From positions 1 through 64,000 of the forward strand of contig NZ_JAJSOK010000009.1 of assembly GCF_021283305.1 (NCBI RefSeq): 64,000 bases of DNA. Reading direction: 5' to 3'. Positions 42,705 to 53,112 of this stretch are shown one piece after another. The translations under genes and the position numbers were made by a program. The notes under the pieces are model-generated. The model was given only the letters and a program-made list of their open reading frames with translations, was not told where the DNA came from and ran no database searches. Position 1 is the first letter of the stretch. Each line of letters begins with the position of its first letter. Source of the DNA: Pseudonocardia kujensis. GTDB taxonomy: Bacteria > Actinomycetota > Actinomycetes > Mycobacteriales > Pseudonocardiaceae.

Positions 42705-43490
42705 TCAGATCTCGTCGACGAGCTCGGCGACCGACCCGATCACGCGCGTCGGCCGGAACGGGTAGCGGTCGACGGCGTCGGCACGCATGATCCCGGACAG
42801 CACCAGCACCGTCCGCATCCCGGCCTCCATGCCGGCCACGACGTCCGTGTCCATCCGGTCGCCGATCATGACCGTGGTCTCGGAGTGCGCCTCGAGCCGG
42901 TTGAGCGCCGCGCGCATCATCAGCGGGTTCGGCTTGCCCACGAAGTACGGGTCGACGCCGGTGGCCCGGGTGATCAGCGCGGCGACCGAGCCCGTGGCGG
43001 GCAGGATCCCCTCGTTGGACGGGCCGGTCGGGTCCGGGTTCGTCGCGACGAACCGGGCACCGCGGTCCACCAGCCGGATCGCCGTCGTGACCGCCTCGAA
43101 GCTGTAGGTCCGCGTCTCCCCCAGCACGACGTAGTCCGGGTCCGACTCGGTGAGCACGTAGCCGATCTCGTGCAGCGCGGTCGTCAGACCGGCCTCGCCG
43201 ACCACGTAGGCCGAGCCGGCGGGCCGCTGGTTGTCGAGGAAGGCGGCGGTGGCCAGCGCGGAGGTCCAGATGGACTCGACCGGCACGTCGATGCCCGAGT
43301 TACGCAGCCGGAACTGCAGGTCACGCGGGGTGTAGATCGAGTTGTTGGTGAGCACCAGGAACGGGGTGCCCGTCTCGCGGAGACGGTTCACGAAGGCGTC
43401 CGCGCCGGGGATGATGCTCCCCTCATGGACGAGCACGCCGTCCATGTCGGTCATCCAGGCCTCGACGGGTTTGCTGTCCGACACGGCCAC
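42705..43490 (-). CDS. HAD-superfamily IIA hydrolase (NagD-like)
   Basis: A 261-residue haloacid-dehalogenase phosphatase of the IIA (NagD/AraL) type. Motif I is DMDGVL (15-20), motif II LVLTNNS, the conserved Lys is in GKPNPLMM, and motif III is IGDRMDTDV. The C2-type cap contains a TNPDPTGP loop. The family dephosphorylates sugar phosphates or nucleotides. GTG 43490 is used; GTG 43484 is equally possible. It faces away from the neighbouring gene at 43574. Confidence 0.87.
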   Translation of the reverse strand: MAVSDSKPVEAWMTDMDGVLVHEGSIIPGADAFVNRLRETGTPFLVLTNNSIYTPRDLQFRLRNSGIDVPVESIWTSALATAAFLDNQRPAGSAYVVGEAGLTTALHEIGYVLTESDPDYVVLGETRTYSFEAVTTAIRLVDRGARFVATNPDPTGPSNEGILPATGSVAALITRATGVDPYFVGKPNPLMMRAALNRLEAHSETTVMIGDRMDTDVVAGMEAGMRTVLVLSGIMRADAVDRYPFRPTRVIGSVAELVDEI

Positions 43491-43573
43491 GAGCCTAGAC
43501 GCGCCGGGGCCCGGGAACGTTCGTGCCGGTCTGTCCGTTGTCGGTGTGCACAACCCCCCGACAAGGAGAACCC

Positions 43574-44338
43574 GTGGACCTCGTGACCATCGTCCTGCTG
43601 CTCGCCGTGGTGGCGGGCGTCGTCTGGCTGGTCCGCAACCGCAACGCCGGCCAGGCCCGCGAGCTCGAGGACGCCAAGGCCGACGCCCGCCGCTGGGTCG
43701 AGCGCCTCGGCGGCCAGGTGCTCAACCTCGTCGGGACCAACGAGGCGGCCAAGCAGGCCCTCGCCGACGCGTCCGAGCGCTACAACGCGGCCGGCTCGCA
43801 GCTCGAGCAGGCCCGCACGCCCGCCCAGGCCCGGGGCGTCACCGAGACGGCCTACGAGGGCCTCTACTACGTCCGCGCGGCGCGCACCGCGATGGACCTC
43901 GACCCCGGTCCCGACCTGCCGCCGCTGCCCGGCCAGGCGCGCGCGGGCGCGGTGACCGAGGAGCGCGAGGTCGACGTCGAGGGCCAGCACTACAGCGCCT
44001 CGCCGAACCCCTCCGAGCGCAACGCGCACTACTACCCCGGTGGCAACGTCGCCGGGCGGCCGGTGCCCGCCGGCTGGTACAGCCAGCCGTGGTGGAAGCC
44101 GGCCCTGGTCGCCGGCGCCTGGGGCGTCGGCTCGGCCCTGCTGTTCAGCGCGATGTTCTCCGGCATGGCCGGCAGCGCGTACGCCGACGGCTACTCCGAC
44201 GCGATGGCCGCGGACATGGCCGGGGGCGACCCCGGCGACATGGGCGGCGACCCCGGCGACATGGGCGGCGACATGGGCGGGGGCGACTTCGGCGACTTCG
44301 GTGGCTTCGACGGCGGCGGCGGAGGTTTCGACTTCTGA
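43574..44338 (+). CDS. membrane-anchored hypothetical protein with Gly/Asp-rich tail
   Basis: A 254-residue protein. It begins with one transmembrane helix (VTIVLLLAVVAGVVWLVRNR). A helical, coiled-coil-like segment follows (ELEDAKADARRWVERLGGQV), then a soluble linker, a second hydrophobic stretch (ALVAGAWGVGSALLFSAMF) and a Gly/Asp/Met-rich tail (GGDPGDMGGDPGDMGGDM). The family is common in actinobacteria but uncharacterised. GTG 43574 has AAGGAGAA upstream. A strong terminator follows at 44399-44439. Confidence 0.75.
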   Translation: MDLVTIVLLLAVVAGVVWLVRNRNAGQARELEDAKADARRWVERLGGQVLNLVGTNEAAKQALADASERYNAAGSQLEQARTPAQARGVTETAYEGLYYVRAARTAMDLDPGPDLPPLPGQARAGAVTEEREVDVEGQHYSASPNPSERNAHYYPGGNVAGRPVPAGWYSQPWWKPALVAGAWGVGSALLFSAMFSGMAGSAYADGYSDAMAADMAGGDPGDMGGDPGDMGGDMGGGDFGDFGGFDGGGGGFDF

Positions 44339-44398
44339 TCTGCGGGTAACACAACGTCGAGCCAGACGTCAGGCCGGTTCGCCCGGCCCTCCTCCACT

Positions 44399-44439
44399 GA
44401 CCGGCCCGGAGTGCTTCGTCCCGGGCCGGTCGTGCTTTT
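44399..44439 (+). terminator. rho-independent terminator
   Basis: GACCGGCCCGG (44399-44409) and CCGGGCCGGTC (44421-44431) form a perfect 11-bp stem with an 11-base loop, followed by GTGCTTTTC. It ends the Gly/Asp-rich protein transcript, 61 bases after its stop. Confidence 0.8.
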
Positions 44440-44509
44440 CCGGGTCCTTCTGCCGTATCTCCGGTCCCCCCGGCGCTGTCTCCTGCGTGTCGACGACAGG
44501 AGGTCACCC

Positions 44510-45553
44510 ATGGTCGCCCCGACGACGCCCGGCACGACGCCGACCCCGACGAACGACGCCCCGGTGGCCGACGCCGCCGCCCGCCTCAACCGACTCGCCG
44601 ACGGCTATCTCGTCACCGCCGCGCTGCACGTCGCGGCCGAGCTCGGGGTGGCCGACGTGCTCGACCGCGGCGCCTGCGACGCCGAGCGGCTGGCCGCGGA
44701 GGTCGGCGCCCGGCCCGGACCGCTGAGCCGGGTGCTGCGCCTGCTGGTCGCGGAGGGTGTGCTCGTCGAGTTCCCGGACGGCACGTTCTCGCTGACCCCC
44801 AGCGGGCGGCTGCTGCGCTCGGACGTCCCCGGTTCGCTGCGCGGCGTGGTCCGGGCGCGCGGCGGCGTCTACGCGACGGCCGCACCCGCACTGGCCGAAG
44901 CGGTGCGCGAGGGCGGGGTGGCGTTCGAGCGGGCCCGCGGTGAACCCTTCTTCGAGCACCTCGCGCAGCATCCCGCGGAGCTCGCCGCCTTCCAGGCCAG
45001 CATGGTGGACCGCTCGGCCCGGGCGGCGGCCGACGTCCTCGCCGTCTACGACTTCGGCCGGTTCCGCAGGCTGGTCGACGTCGGCGGCGGTTTCGGCGTC
45101 CTGCTCTCCGCGATCCTCACCGCCACGTCCGGGGTGTCGGGCGTGCTCTTCGACCGCGCCGAGGTGGTGGCCTCGGCCCGGGTGCCGGAAGGCACCGAGG
45201 TCGTCGCCGGCGACTTCTTCGCCGGGGTCCCGGCGGGCGGCGACGCGTACCTGCTCTCCTGGATCCTCCACGACTGGGACGACGCCGACGCACGCCGCAT
45301 CCTCACCCGCTGCCGGGAGGCGATGGGCCCGGACGGGACGCTGCTGGTGGTCGACGCGATGCTGCCGGAGCGGGCCGCGGACGGGCCCGCGGTCATCCGG
45401 CTCGACGTGACGATGCTGCTGCTCGCCACCGGGTGCGAGCGCACCGGGCGGGAGTTCGGGGAGCTGTTCGCCTCGGCCGGGTTCACGCTGCGGCGCATCG
45501 TGCCGACGGCGTCGCCGTTGGGGCTGGTCGTGCTGGAGGCCGTGCCCGCCTGA
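44510..45553 (+). CDS. SAM-dependent O-methyltransferase
   Basis: A 347-residue class I O-methyltransferase of the hydroxyneurosporene/plant-OMT type. Residues about 25-105 are a winged-helix dimerisation domain (YLVTAALHVAAELGVADVL). The SAM site is LVDVGGGFGVLLSAIL (about 185-200), and the catalytic His lies in WILHDWDDADARRIL. Such enzymes methylate phenolic or polyketide hydroxyls in secondary metabolism. ATG 44510 has a strong AGGAGG site. No biosynthetic cluster surrounds it, so the substrate is unknown. Confidence 0.87.
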   Translation: MVAPTTPGTTPTPTNDAPVADAAARLNRLADGYLVTAALHVAAELGVADVLDRGACDAERLAAEVGARPGPLSRVLRLLVAEGVLVEFPDGTFSLTPSGRLLRSDVPGSLRGVVRARGGVYATAAPALAEAVREGGVAFERARGEPFFEHLAQHPAELAAFQASMVDRSARAAADVLAVYDFGRFRRLVDVGGGFGVLLSAILTATSGVSGVLFDRAEVVASARVPEGTEVVAGDFFAGVPAGGDAYLLSWILHDWDDADARRILTRCREAMGPDGTLLVVDAMLPERAADGPAVIRLDVTMLLLATGCERTGREFGELFASAGFTLRRIVPTASPLGLVVLEAVPA

Positions 45554-45559
45554 GCACCC

Positions 45560-45670
45560 CGCCTGGTAGGTCGGGCACCAGCAGAGGTTCCGGGCCAGGT
45601 GCCTCGCGCGGGCGATCGGCGTGCCGCACACGAGGCAGGCCTGCCCGGCGCGGCGGTGGGTGTAGACCAC
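45560..45670 (-). pseudogene. duplicated, degenerate copy of the Nei1 C-terminal zinc finger
   Basis: The minus-strand translation VVYTHRRAGQACLVCGTPIA followed by RARHLARNLCWCPTYQA aligns residue by residue with the last 36 residues of the adjacent nei1 (VYVYRRAGMPCLVCGTEV, THAARNLFWCPTCQA). The last zinc Cys has become Tyr. It lies directly downstream of the nei1 stop with no start of its own. It is a partial tandem duplication, or the old 3' end left after an internal duplication. Confidence 0.7.
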
Positions 45671-45690
45671 GTTCGCGCACGGTGCGCAGG

Positions 45691-46497
45691 TCAGGCCTGG
45701 CAGGTGGGGCACCAGAAGAGGTTGCGGGCGGCGTGGGTGGAGGTGCGCACCTCGGTGCCGCAGACCAGGCAGGGCATCCCGGCGCGGCGGTAGACATAGA
45801 CCTCACCGCCGTGCCGGTCCTTCCGCGCGGCCTGCCCCTTGCGGCGCGGGTCGTGCTCGGGGCGGACGGTGTCGATCCGGCCGCGGCGCACCCCGTCCTT
45901 CATCAGGGCGACGAGGTCCGGGGCCATCGCGTCCCAGGTGCCGCGGTCGAGCGCGCGGCCGGGGATCTGCGGGTCCAGCCCGTGCCGGAACAGCAGCTCG
46001 GCGCGGTAGACGTTGCCGACGCCGGCGAGCACCTTCTGGTCCATCAGCAGCGTGGCCAGCGGCGAGGAACTCCGCGAGATCCGCGCCCACACCCGCTCGG
46101 CGTCGAAGTCCCGGCGCAGCGGGTCGGGTCCCAGCCGGTCCCGGATCGCCTTGACCTCGGCGCGGGTGAGCAGCTCGCAGGTGGTGGGGCCGCGCAGGTC
46201 GGCGAAGTGCGTCTCGCCGACGTACCGCAGTCGCAGCTGGCCGCGCGGCGCGGGGGCGGGCAGCTCGCCGTCGTCGAACGTCCCGTAGAGACCGAGGTGC
46301 ACGTGCACCACGAGGTCCGGGCCGAACCGGTGGAACAGGTGCTTGCCGTGCGCCTCGGCGCGGGTCAGCACCTGGCCGTCGAGCAGCGCGGCGGAGTCGG
46401 CGAACCGGCCCTGCGGGCTGCTCACCGCCACCGGCCGCTTCGCGAACAGCGCCTGGTGGCGCCGCGCCAGCCGGTGCAGCGTGTGCCCTTCGGGCAT
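45691..46497 (-). CDS. nei: DNA glycosylase Nei1 (endonuclease VIII / Fpg family)
   Basis: A 268-residue Fpg/Nei glycosylase that removes oxidised bases and nicks at the abasic site. Pro2-Glu3 (MPEGHTLHRLAR) form the catalytic N-terminus, Lys in GKHLFHRF is the beta-hairpin Lys, the H2TH region contains MDQKVLAGVGNVYRAELLF, and a CxxC...CxxC zinc finger (CLVC, CPTC) ends the protein. It closely follows the pattern of M. tuberculosis Nei1 (Rv2464c). It overlaps rpiB by one base, as neighbours do in mycobacteria. A degraded copy of its zinc finger follows it. Confidence 0.93.
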   Translation of the reverse strand: MPEGHTLHRLARRHQALFAKRPVAVSSPQGRFADSAALLDGQVLTRAEAHGKHLFHRFGPDLVVHVHLGLYGTFDDGELPAPAPRGQLRLRYVGETHFADLRGPTTCELLTRAEVKAIRDRLGPDPLRRDFDAERVWARISRSSSPLATLLMDQKVLAGVGNVYRAELLFRHGLDPQIPGRALDRGTWDAMAPDLVALMKDGVRRGRIDTVRPEHDPRRKGQAARKDRHGGEVYVYRRAGMPCLVCGTEVRTSTHAARNLFWCPTCQA

Positions 46498-46964
46498 CAG
46501 GCCTGCCCGGCGGTCGCGCCCGTCTGCTCGTAGGCGGCGAGCTGGTCGATGCGGCGCTGGTGCCGCTCACCCCCGGAGAACGGGGTGGCGAGGAAGGCGT
46601 CGACGATCGCGAGCGCCTCCTCCTCGCTGTGCTGGCGGGCGCCGATCCCGACGACCTGGGCGTCGTTGTGCTCGCGGGCGAGCTTCGCCGTCTCGGTGCT
46701 CCAGGCGAGGGCGGCGCGGATGCCCTTGACCTTGTTCGCCGCGATCTGCTCGCCGTTGCCGGAGCCGCCGATGACGACGCCGAGGCTGCCCGGGTCGCCG
46801 ACGACCCGGCGGGCCGTGTCGATGCAGAAGGCCGGGTAGTCGTCGTCGGGGTCGTAGGTCAGGGCGCCGACGTCGACGACGTCGTGGCCCGCACCCTTGA
46901 GGTGCTCGGAGAGCCGGCCTTTCAGCTCGAAGCCGGCGTGGTCGCTGCCGAGGTAGACGCGCAC
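46497..46964 (-). CDS. rpiB: ribose-5-phosphate isomerase B
   Basis: A 155-residue RpiB-type isomerase that interconverts ribose 5-phosphate and ribulose 5-phosphate in the pentose phosphate pathway. Diagnostic parts are MRVYLGSDHAGFELK at the start, IGGSGNGEQIAANKVKGIRA (the phosphate/active site; actinobacterial forms use Glu in GNGE) and AREHNDAQVVGIGARQHSEE. Its stop overlaps the nei1 start by one base. In M. tuberculosis the next gene upstream would be the Rv2466c homologue; here that gene is 15 kb away. Confidence 0.95.
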   Translation of the reverse strand: MRVYLGSDHAGFELKGRLSEHLKGAGHDVVDVGALTYDPDDDYPAFCIDTARRVVGDPGSLGVVIGGSGNGEQIAANKVKGIRAALAWSTETAKLAREHNDAQVVGIGARQHSEEEALAIVDAFLATPFSGGERHQRRIDQLAAYEQTGATAGQA

Positions 46965-46981
46965 GGCGAGAATCCTGCCTC

Positions 46982-47662
46982 ATGAGCGGGATCGCCGGGG
47001 TGGACGGGGTGCCCGGGGGCTGGGTGGTGGTGCTCCTGCGCGGGCGCGCGCCCCGGTGGACGGTGCGTTGGGCCGTGGTGGCGGGCGCCGCCGAGGTGGT
47101 CGAGCTGACCGCCGGGTGCGCGGCCGTCGGCGTCGACATCCCGCTCGCGCTGCCCGTCGACGGCACACCCCGGGAGTGCGACGCCCTGTGTGCGGCCCGG
47201 CTCGGCCGCGCGCGGTCCTCGGTGTTCCCGGCGCCGCCGCGGGAGGTGCTGCTCGAGCCGACGCACGAGGAGGCGGTGCGGCGGGCGCGGGAGCTGACCG
47301 GGCGCGGGATCAGCATCCAGACCTACAACATCCGTCGGCAGATCCTGTCGTGGGACGCGATCCACCCGTTGCCGGACAACGTGGTCGAGGTGCATCCCGA
47401 ACTGGCGGTGCGCGGGCTGGCGCCCGGGACCGCGTTCGCGTCGAAGAAGACGGCCCGGGGAGCGGGCCAGCGCATCGCGGCGCTGACCCGCTGGGTGGAC
47501 CCGGCCCGGGCGCTGGCCGACCTGCCCGAGGGCGCCCGGCTCGACGACTGTCTCGACGCCCTGGCCGCGACCTGGTCCGCCGCCCGCTGGGCCGCCGGCA
47601 CCGCCGACGTCCTGGGCGGCGGGACCGGCGCCCGGGGCCGGGTCATGCGGGTGGCCGTGTGA
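46982..47662 (+). CDS. DUF429-domain protein
   Basis: A 226-residue protein of the DUF429 family, an RNase-H-like fold of unknown function. It opens with GIAGVDGVPGGWVVVLL (an acidic residue after the first strand, as in the RNase H fold), followed by VGVDIPLALP, SSVFPAPPREVL, GISIQTYNIRRQIL and VVEVHPELA. ATG 46982 is divergent from rpiB across 17 bases, so the two share a very short promoter. It is the first gene of the 15-kb stretch that separates nei1-rpiB from dsbA-pepN. Confidence 0.8.
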   Translation: MSGIAGVDGVPGGWVVVLLRGRAPRWTVRWAVVAGAAEVVELTAGCAAVGVDIPLALPVDGTPRECDALCAARLGRARSSVFPAPPREVLLEPTHEEAVRRARELTGRGISIQTYNIRRQILSWDAIHPLPDNVVEVHPELAVRGLAPGTAFASKKTARGAGQRIAALTRWVDPARALADLPEGARLDDCLDALAATWSAARWAAGTADVLGGGTGARGRVMRVAV

Positions 47663-47714
47663 CCCGGCCGTTCCGACCCGGCCGTCCGACCCGCTGGTCG
47701 GCGGTCTCGACCGG

Positions 47715-47755
47715 CCGAGTCGCGCATCCCGGGTCACCCGGCATGTGCGACTCGG
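47715..47755. terminator. long hairpin after the DUF429 gene
   Basis: CCGAGTCGCGCA (47715-47726) pairs with TGTGCGACTCGG (47744-47755) with one G-T pair; inside, CCGGGT and ACCCGG form a second short stem. It begins 53 bases after the stop. Its GCGACTCGG arm resembles the CGACTCGCGG core of the repeat array that follows, so it may belong to that element. Confidence 0.45.
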
Positions 47756-47762
47756 TGGCCTG

Positions 47763-47867
47763 GAACTGCCGACTCGCGGTGTCAGAACTGCCGACTCGCG
47801 GTGTCAGAACTACCGACTCGCGGTGTCAGAACTACCGACTCGCGGTGTCAGAACTACCGACTCGCGG
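47763..47867. repeat. 22-bp tandem repeat array, 4 full units and a partial
   Basis: Units start at 47763, 47785, 47807 and 47829, with a partial fifth at 47851-47867. Each holds the core CCGACTCGCGG followed by TGTCAGAACT. The first two units have GAACTGCC and the later ones GAACTACC; otherwise they are identical. They lie between convergent genes. They are not CRISPR: there are no spacers between the units. Confidence 0.85.
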
Positions 47868-47893
47868 GAGCCCACGGCTCGACTCGCGGGTCG

Positions 47894-48286
47894 TCAGGCG
47901 GGGACCCTGTCGAGGAAGCCCACCACCAGGGCGATGCGACCGTCGGGGGCGAGGGTGACGGCGTCGGCTCCGATGACCGGCGGCTCGCCGGCGCCGTCCG
48001 GGCCGAGCCCCCACCGGAACCGGACGACGTCGTGGTGGGCGTCGGGATCCCCCACCGGGCCGAACACGAAGCCGGGGAACTGGGCGTGGACGCCGCCGAT
48101 GAGCGCGGTGATGGCCTCGTGCCCGGTGACGTCGGCGAGCGGGTCGACGTAGCGGGCGTCCTCGGTGAACACCGCGGCGACGGCCTTCGCGCGGGGACGA
48201 CCGTCGGTCGTGTTCCAGGCGGTCAGGTAGCGGGCGACGACGTCGGTGGTGATGTCGGTGGTGATGTCGGTCGTGGTGTTCGTCAT
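47894..48286 (-). CDS. SnoaL-like (NTF2-fold) protein
   Basis: A 130-residue NTF2-like protein. DVVARYLTAWNTTDG, FTEDARYVDPLADVTGHEAI and FVFGPVGDPDAHHDVVRFRW are typical of the nuclear-transport-factor-2/SnoaL group, which includes small isomerases and hydrolases as well as non-enzymatic ligand binders. The N-terminus contains a four-residue repeat (DITT DITT) encoded by a 12-base repeat. ATG 48286. It is divergent from mobA across 88 bp. Substrate unknown. Confidence 0.8.
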   Translation of the reverse strand: MTNTTTDITTDITTDVVARYLTAWNTTDGRPRAKAVAAVFTEDARYVDPLADVTGHEAITALIGGVHAQFPGFVFGPVGDPDAHHDVVRFRWGLGPDGAGEPPVIGADAVTLAPDGRIALVVGFLDRVPA

Positions 48287-48374
48287 GGCACCGAGCCTGC
48301 TGTCCCGCGGGCCGCCGGTCGACGACGTCGGAGGTAATGCCGTGGCGACCGGGCCCGCCGGTAGGGTCCGGCCC

Positions 48375-48992
48375 GTGGCAGCGGCGGGGATCGTGCTGGC
48401 GGGCGGGCGCTCGTCGCGGATGGGCCGCTCGAAGGCCTGGCTGGACTGGGACGGGACCACCCTGCTGGACCGCGTGTGCGGCGTCGTGGGCGCGGTCGTC
48501 GACGGGCCGGTGGTCGTGGTGCGTGCGCCGGGCCAGGAGCTGCCCCCGCTGCCGGCCGGGATCGAGACCGCCGAGGACCCGGTCGAGGGGCGCGGGCCGC
48601 TGCAGGGGATCGCCGTCGGTCTGGCGGCCGTCGAGACCCGGGCCGAGGTCGCGTTCGTGGCCTCGGTCGACCTGCCCTTCCTGCACGAGGCCTACGTGCG
48701 GCGGGTGATCGCGCTGCTCGGGGGGCACGCCGTGCTGCTGCCGGTCGCGCACGGGCACCACCAGCCGCTCGCCGCGGCGTACCGCACCGCGCTCGCCCCG
48801 GTCGTCGCCGAGCTGATCGCGGAGGGGCGCAGCCGCCCGCCGGACCTGTTCGCGACGGTCGACGTCCACCGCGCCGACGAGGCCGAGCTCCTGGCCGATC
48901 CCGTCCTGCGCGAGCGCGACCCGGAGCTCCGCGCGCTGGTGAACGTCAACACGCCCGAGGAGTACGCGTCCGCCCGGGCCCAGTCCCGGTGA
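48375..48992 (+). CDS. mobA: molybdenum cofactor guanylyltransferase-like NTP transferase
   Basis: A 205-residue nucleotidyltransferase of the MobA type, which attaches GMP to molybdopterin. The N-terminal signature is IVLAGGRSSRMGRSKAWL; the metal-binding Asp lies in FVASVDLPFL; and NVNTPEEY near the end is typical of MobA. GTG 48375. Its last bases overlap the start of the MBL gene (GTGA), so the two are translationally coupled. No other molybdopterin gene is visible, so a MobA-like enzyme with another substrate remains possible. Confidence 0.82.
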   Translation: MAAAGIVLAGGRSSRMGRSKAWLDWDGTTLLDRVCGVVGAVVDGPVVVVRAPGQELPPLPAGIETAEDPVEGRGPLQGIAVGLAAVETRAEVAFVASVDLPFLHEAYVRRVIALLGGHAVLLPVAHGHHQPLAAAYRTALAPVVAELIAEGRSRPPDLFATVDVHRADEAELLADPVLRERDPELRALVNVNTPEEYASARAQSR

Positions 48993-49783
48993 CGTGGCTC
49001 GAGCTCGGTGACGGCGTCCTCGCCCGCCGGCACGCCGAGCTGGACCTGACCACGGGCCTGGTCCTCGGGGCGGAGCGCGCGCTGGTGATCGACACCCGGG
49101 GCGACCGCGAGCAGGGCGCCGAGCTGGCCGCCGCGGTGCGTGCGGTGACCACGCTGCCGGTGACGGTCGTGCTCACCCACGCCCACTTCGACCACTGCTT
49201 CGGCAGCGCCGCGTTCCTGCCGGCCCCGGTGCTCGCACACCCGGCGTGTCGGGCCGCGCTGGAGCGCACCGGGGCCACGCAGCGCGCGCGGTGGGTCGCG
49301 CACTACCGCAGCGCGGGGAACCGGGCGACGGCCGCGGCGCTGGCGGCGACCGAGCCCGTGCCGCCGGACCCCGCGCCGGCCACGCTGGACCTCGGTGGGC
49401 GGGAGGTCCTGCTGGTCACGCCCGGTCCCGGGCACACCGACCACGACCTGGCGGTGCACGTCCCCGACGCCGGCGTGCTGTTCGCCGGTGATCTGCTGGA
49501 ATCCGGTGCGCCGCCCGACCACGAGGACGCCCACCCGCTGACCTGGGCCGGCGCCGTCGCCGCCCTGCTCGCGCTCCAGGCGGACACCTACGTCCCGGGC
49601 CACGGCGAGCCGATGACGCCCGCGCAGGCCCGCGCCCAGCACGACGAGCTGACGACGGTGGCCGCCCTCGCCCGCGCCGTCGCCGCCGGCGAGCTGACCG
49701 GGGCCGAGGCGCAGGCGCGCTCGCCCCACCCCGGCGTGCCCTGGCCCCGCCGGCGCGACCCCGGTCCGCCCGCCGTCTCCTAG
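48989..49783 (+). CDS. metallo-beta-lactamase-fold hydrolase
   Basis: A 264-residue MBL-fold protein. The metal motif HAHFDH is at 64-69, followed by GPGHTDHD, the bridging Asp in LFAGDLLES and the last His in YVPGHGEPM. This is the glyoxalase II/subclass-B-like arrangement for a dinuclear zinc or iron site. It starts at GTG 48989, overlapping mobA by 4 bases, and is followed 10 bases later by tenA. Its substrate is unknown. Confidence 0.85.
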   Translation: MTWLELGDGVLARRHAELDLTTGLVLGAERALVIDTRGDREQGAELAAAVRAVTTLPVTVVLTHAHFDHCFGSAAFLPAPVLAHPACRAALERTGATQRARWVAHYRSAGNRATAAALAATEPVPPDPAPATLDLGGREVLLVTPGPGHTDHDLAVHVPDAGVLFAGDLLESGAPPDHEDAHPLTWAGAVAALLALQADTYVPGHGEPMTPAQARAQHDELTTVAALARAVAAGELTGAEAQARSPHPGVPWPRRRDPGPPAVS

Positions 49784-49793
49784 GGTCGGGCCC

Positions 49794-50438
49794 GTGAGCT
49801 TTTCGCAGGAGTTGCGCGAGTCCGGCCGGGAGACCTGGGACGCGGCCGTCGGCCACCGGTTCGTCGAGGAGCTGTGGTCCGGGACCGTCGCGCCCGACGT
49901 CCTGCGCCGCTATCTCGTGCAGGACTACCAGTTCTGCGACGCCTTCCTGGCCCTGCTGGGCGCGGCCGTCGCCACCTGCGACGATCCCGCCGCGCGGGTG
50001 GTGCACGCCCGCCAGGCGGGCCTGGTCGCCGGCGACGAGCACGACTACTTCCACCGCTCGTTCGACCTGCTGGGCGTGCCCGACGCCGAGCGGACGGCCC
50101 CGGAGCGCGCCGCCCCGACCCAGGGCTTCCTCGACCTGATGGACGGCGTCCGGGCGGACGCGAGCTACCCCGAGATCGTCACCGTGCTCGTCGTCGCGGA
50201 ATGGCTCTACCTCGACTGGGCATCCCGTCCCCGTGGACCGCTACCGACCGACCCGATCGCCCGCGGCTGGATCGAGCTGCACCGCGGCCCCGAGTTCGAG
50301 GCCTGGGTCGGGTTCCTGCGAGCCGAGCTGGACCGCTCCGCGCCGCAGGCCCGCGACCCGCGCCGGCTCGCCCGACACTTCGCCGAGGCCGTCGACCTCG
50401 AGCTCGCCTTCTTCGAGGCCGCCTACGACGGCCGGTGA
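49794..50438 (+). CDS. tenA: TenA-family protein, Glu type (TenA_E)
   Basis: A 214-residue TenA protein, an all-helical hydrolase of the thiamine salvage pathway that hydrolyses aminopyrimidines. Asp44 (LVQDYQFC) binds the pyrimidine. The nucleophilic Cys of classical thiaminase II is missing; the equivalent segment reads VLVVAEWLYLDWA, with Glu136, which marks the TenA_E subgroup. GTG 49794 follows the MBL gene by 10 bases. No other thiamine gene or TPP riboswitch was seen nearby. Confidence 0.85.
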   Translation: MSFSQELRESGRETWDAAVGHRFVEELWSGTVAPDVLRRYLVQDYQFCDAFLALLGAAVATCDDPAARVVHARQAGLVAGDEHDYFHRSFDLLGVPDAERTAPERAAPTQGFLDLMDGVRADASYPEIVTVLVVAEWLYLDWASRPRGPLPTDPIARGWIELHRGPEFEAWVGFLRAELDRSAPQARDPRRLARHFAEAVDLELAFFEAAYDGR

Positions 50439-50507
50439 CCGCCGGCGTGCGGAGCCCCCCGCCCGCAGGCTATCCGCCCGTAACAATCGCCCCCTAGCGT
50501 CACCCGC

Positions 50508-53078
<2,571 letters not shown>

Positions 53079-53112
53079 TCGCCCGGGATCGTCGGCAGTA
53101 GGAGGGAGCCAC

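Noticed and set aside
47763-47867. Candidate CRISPR array
   Set aside because: Units are directly adjacent without spacers, and no cas gene is present.
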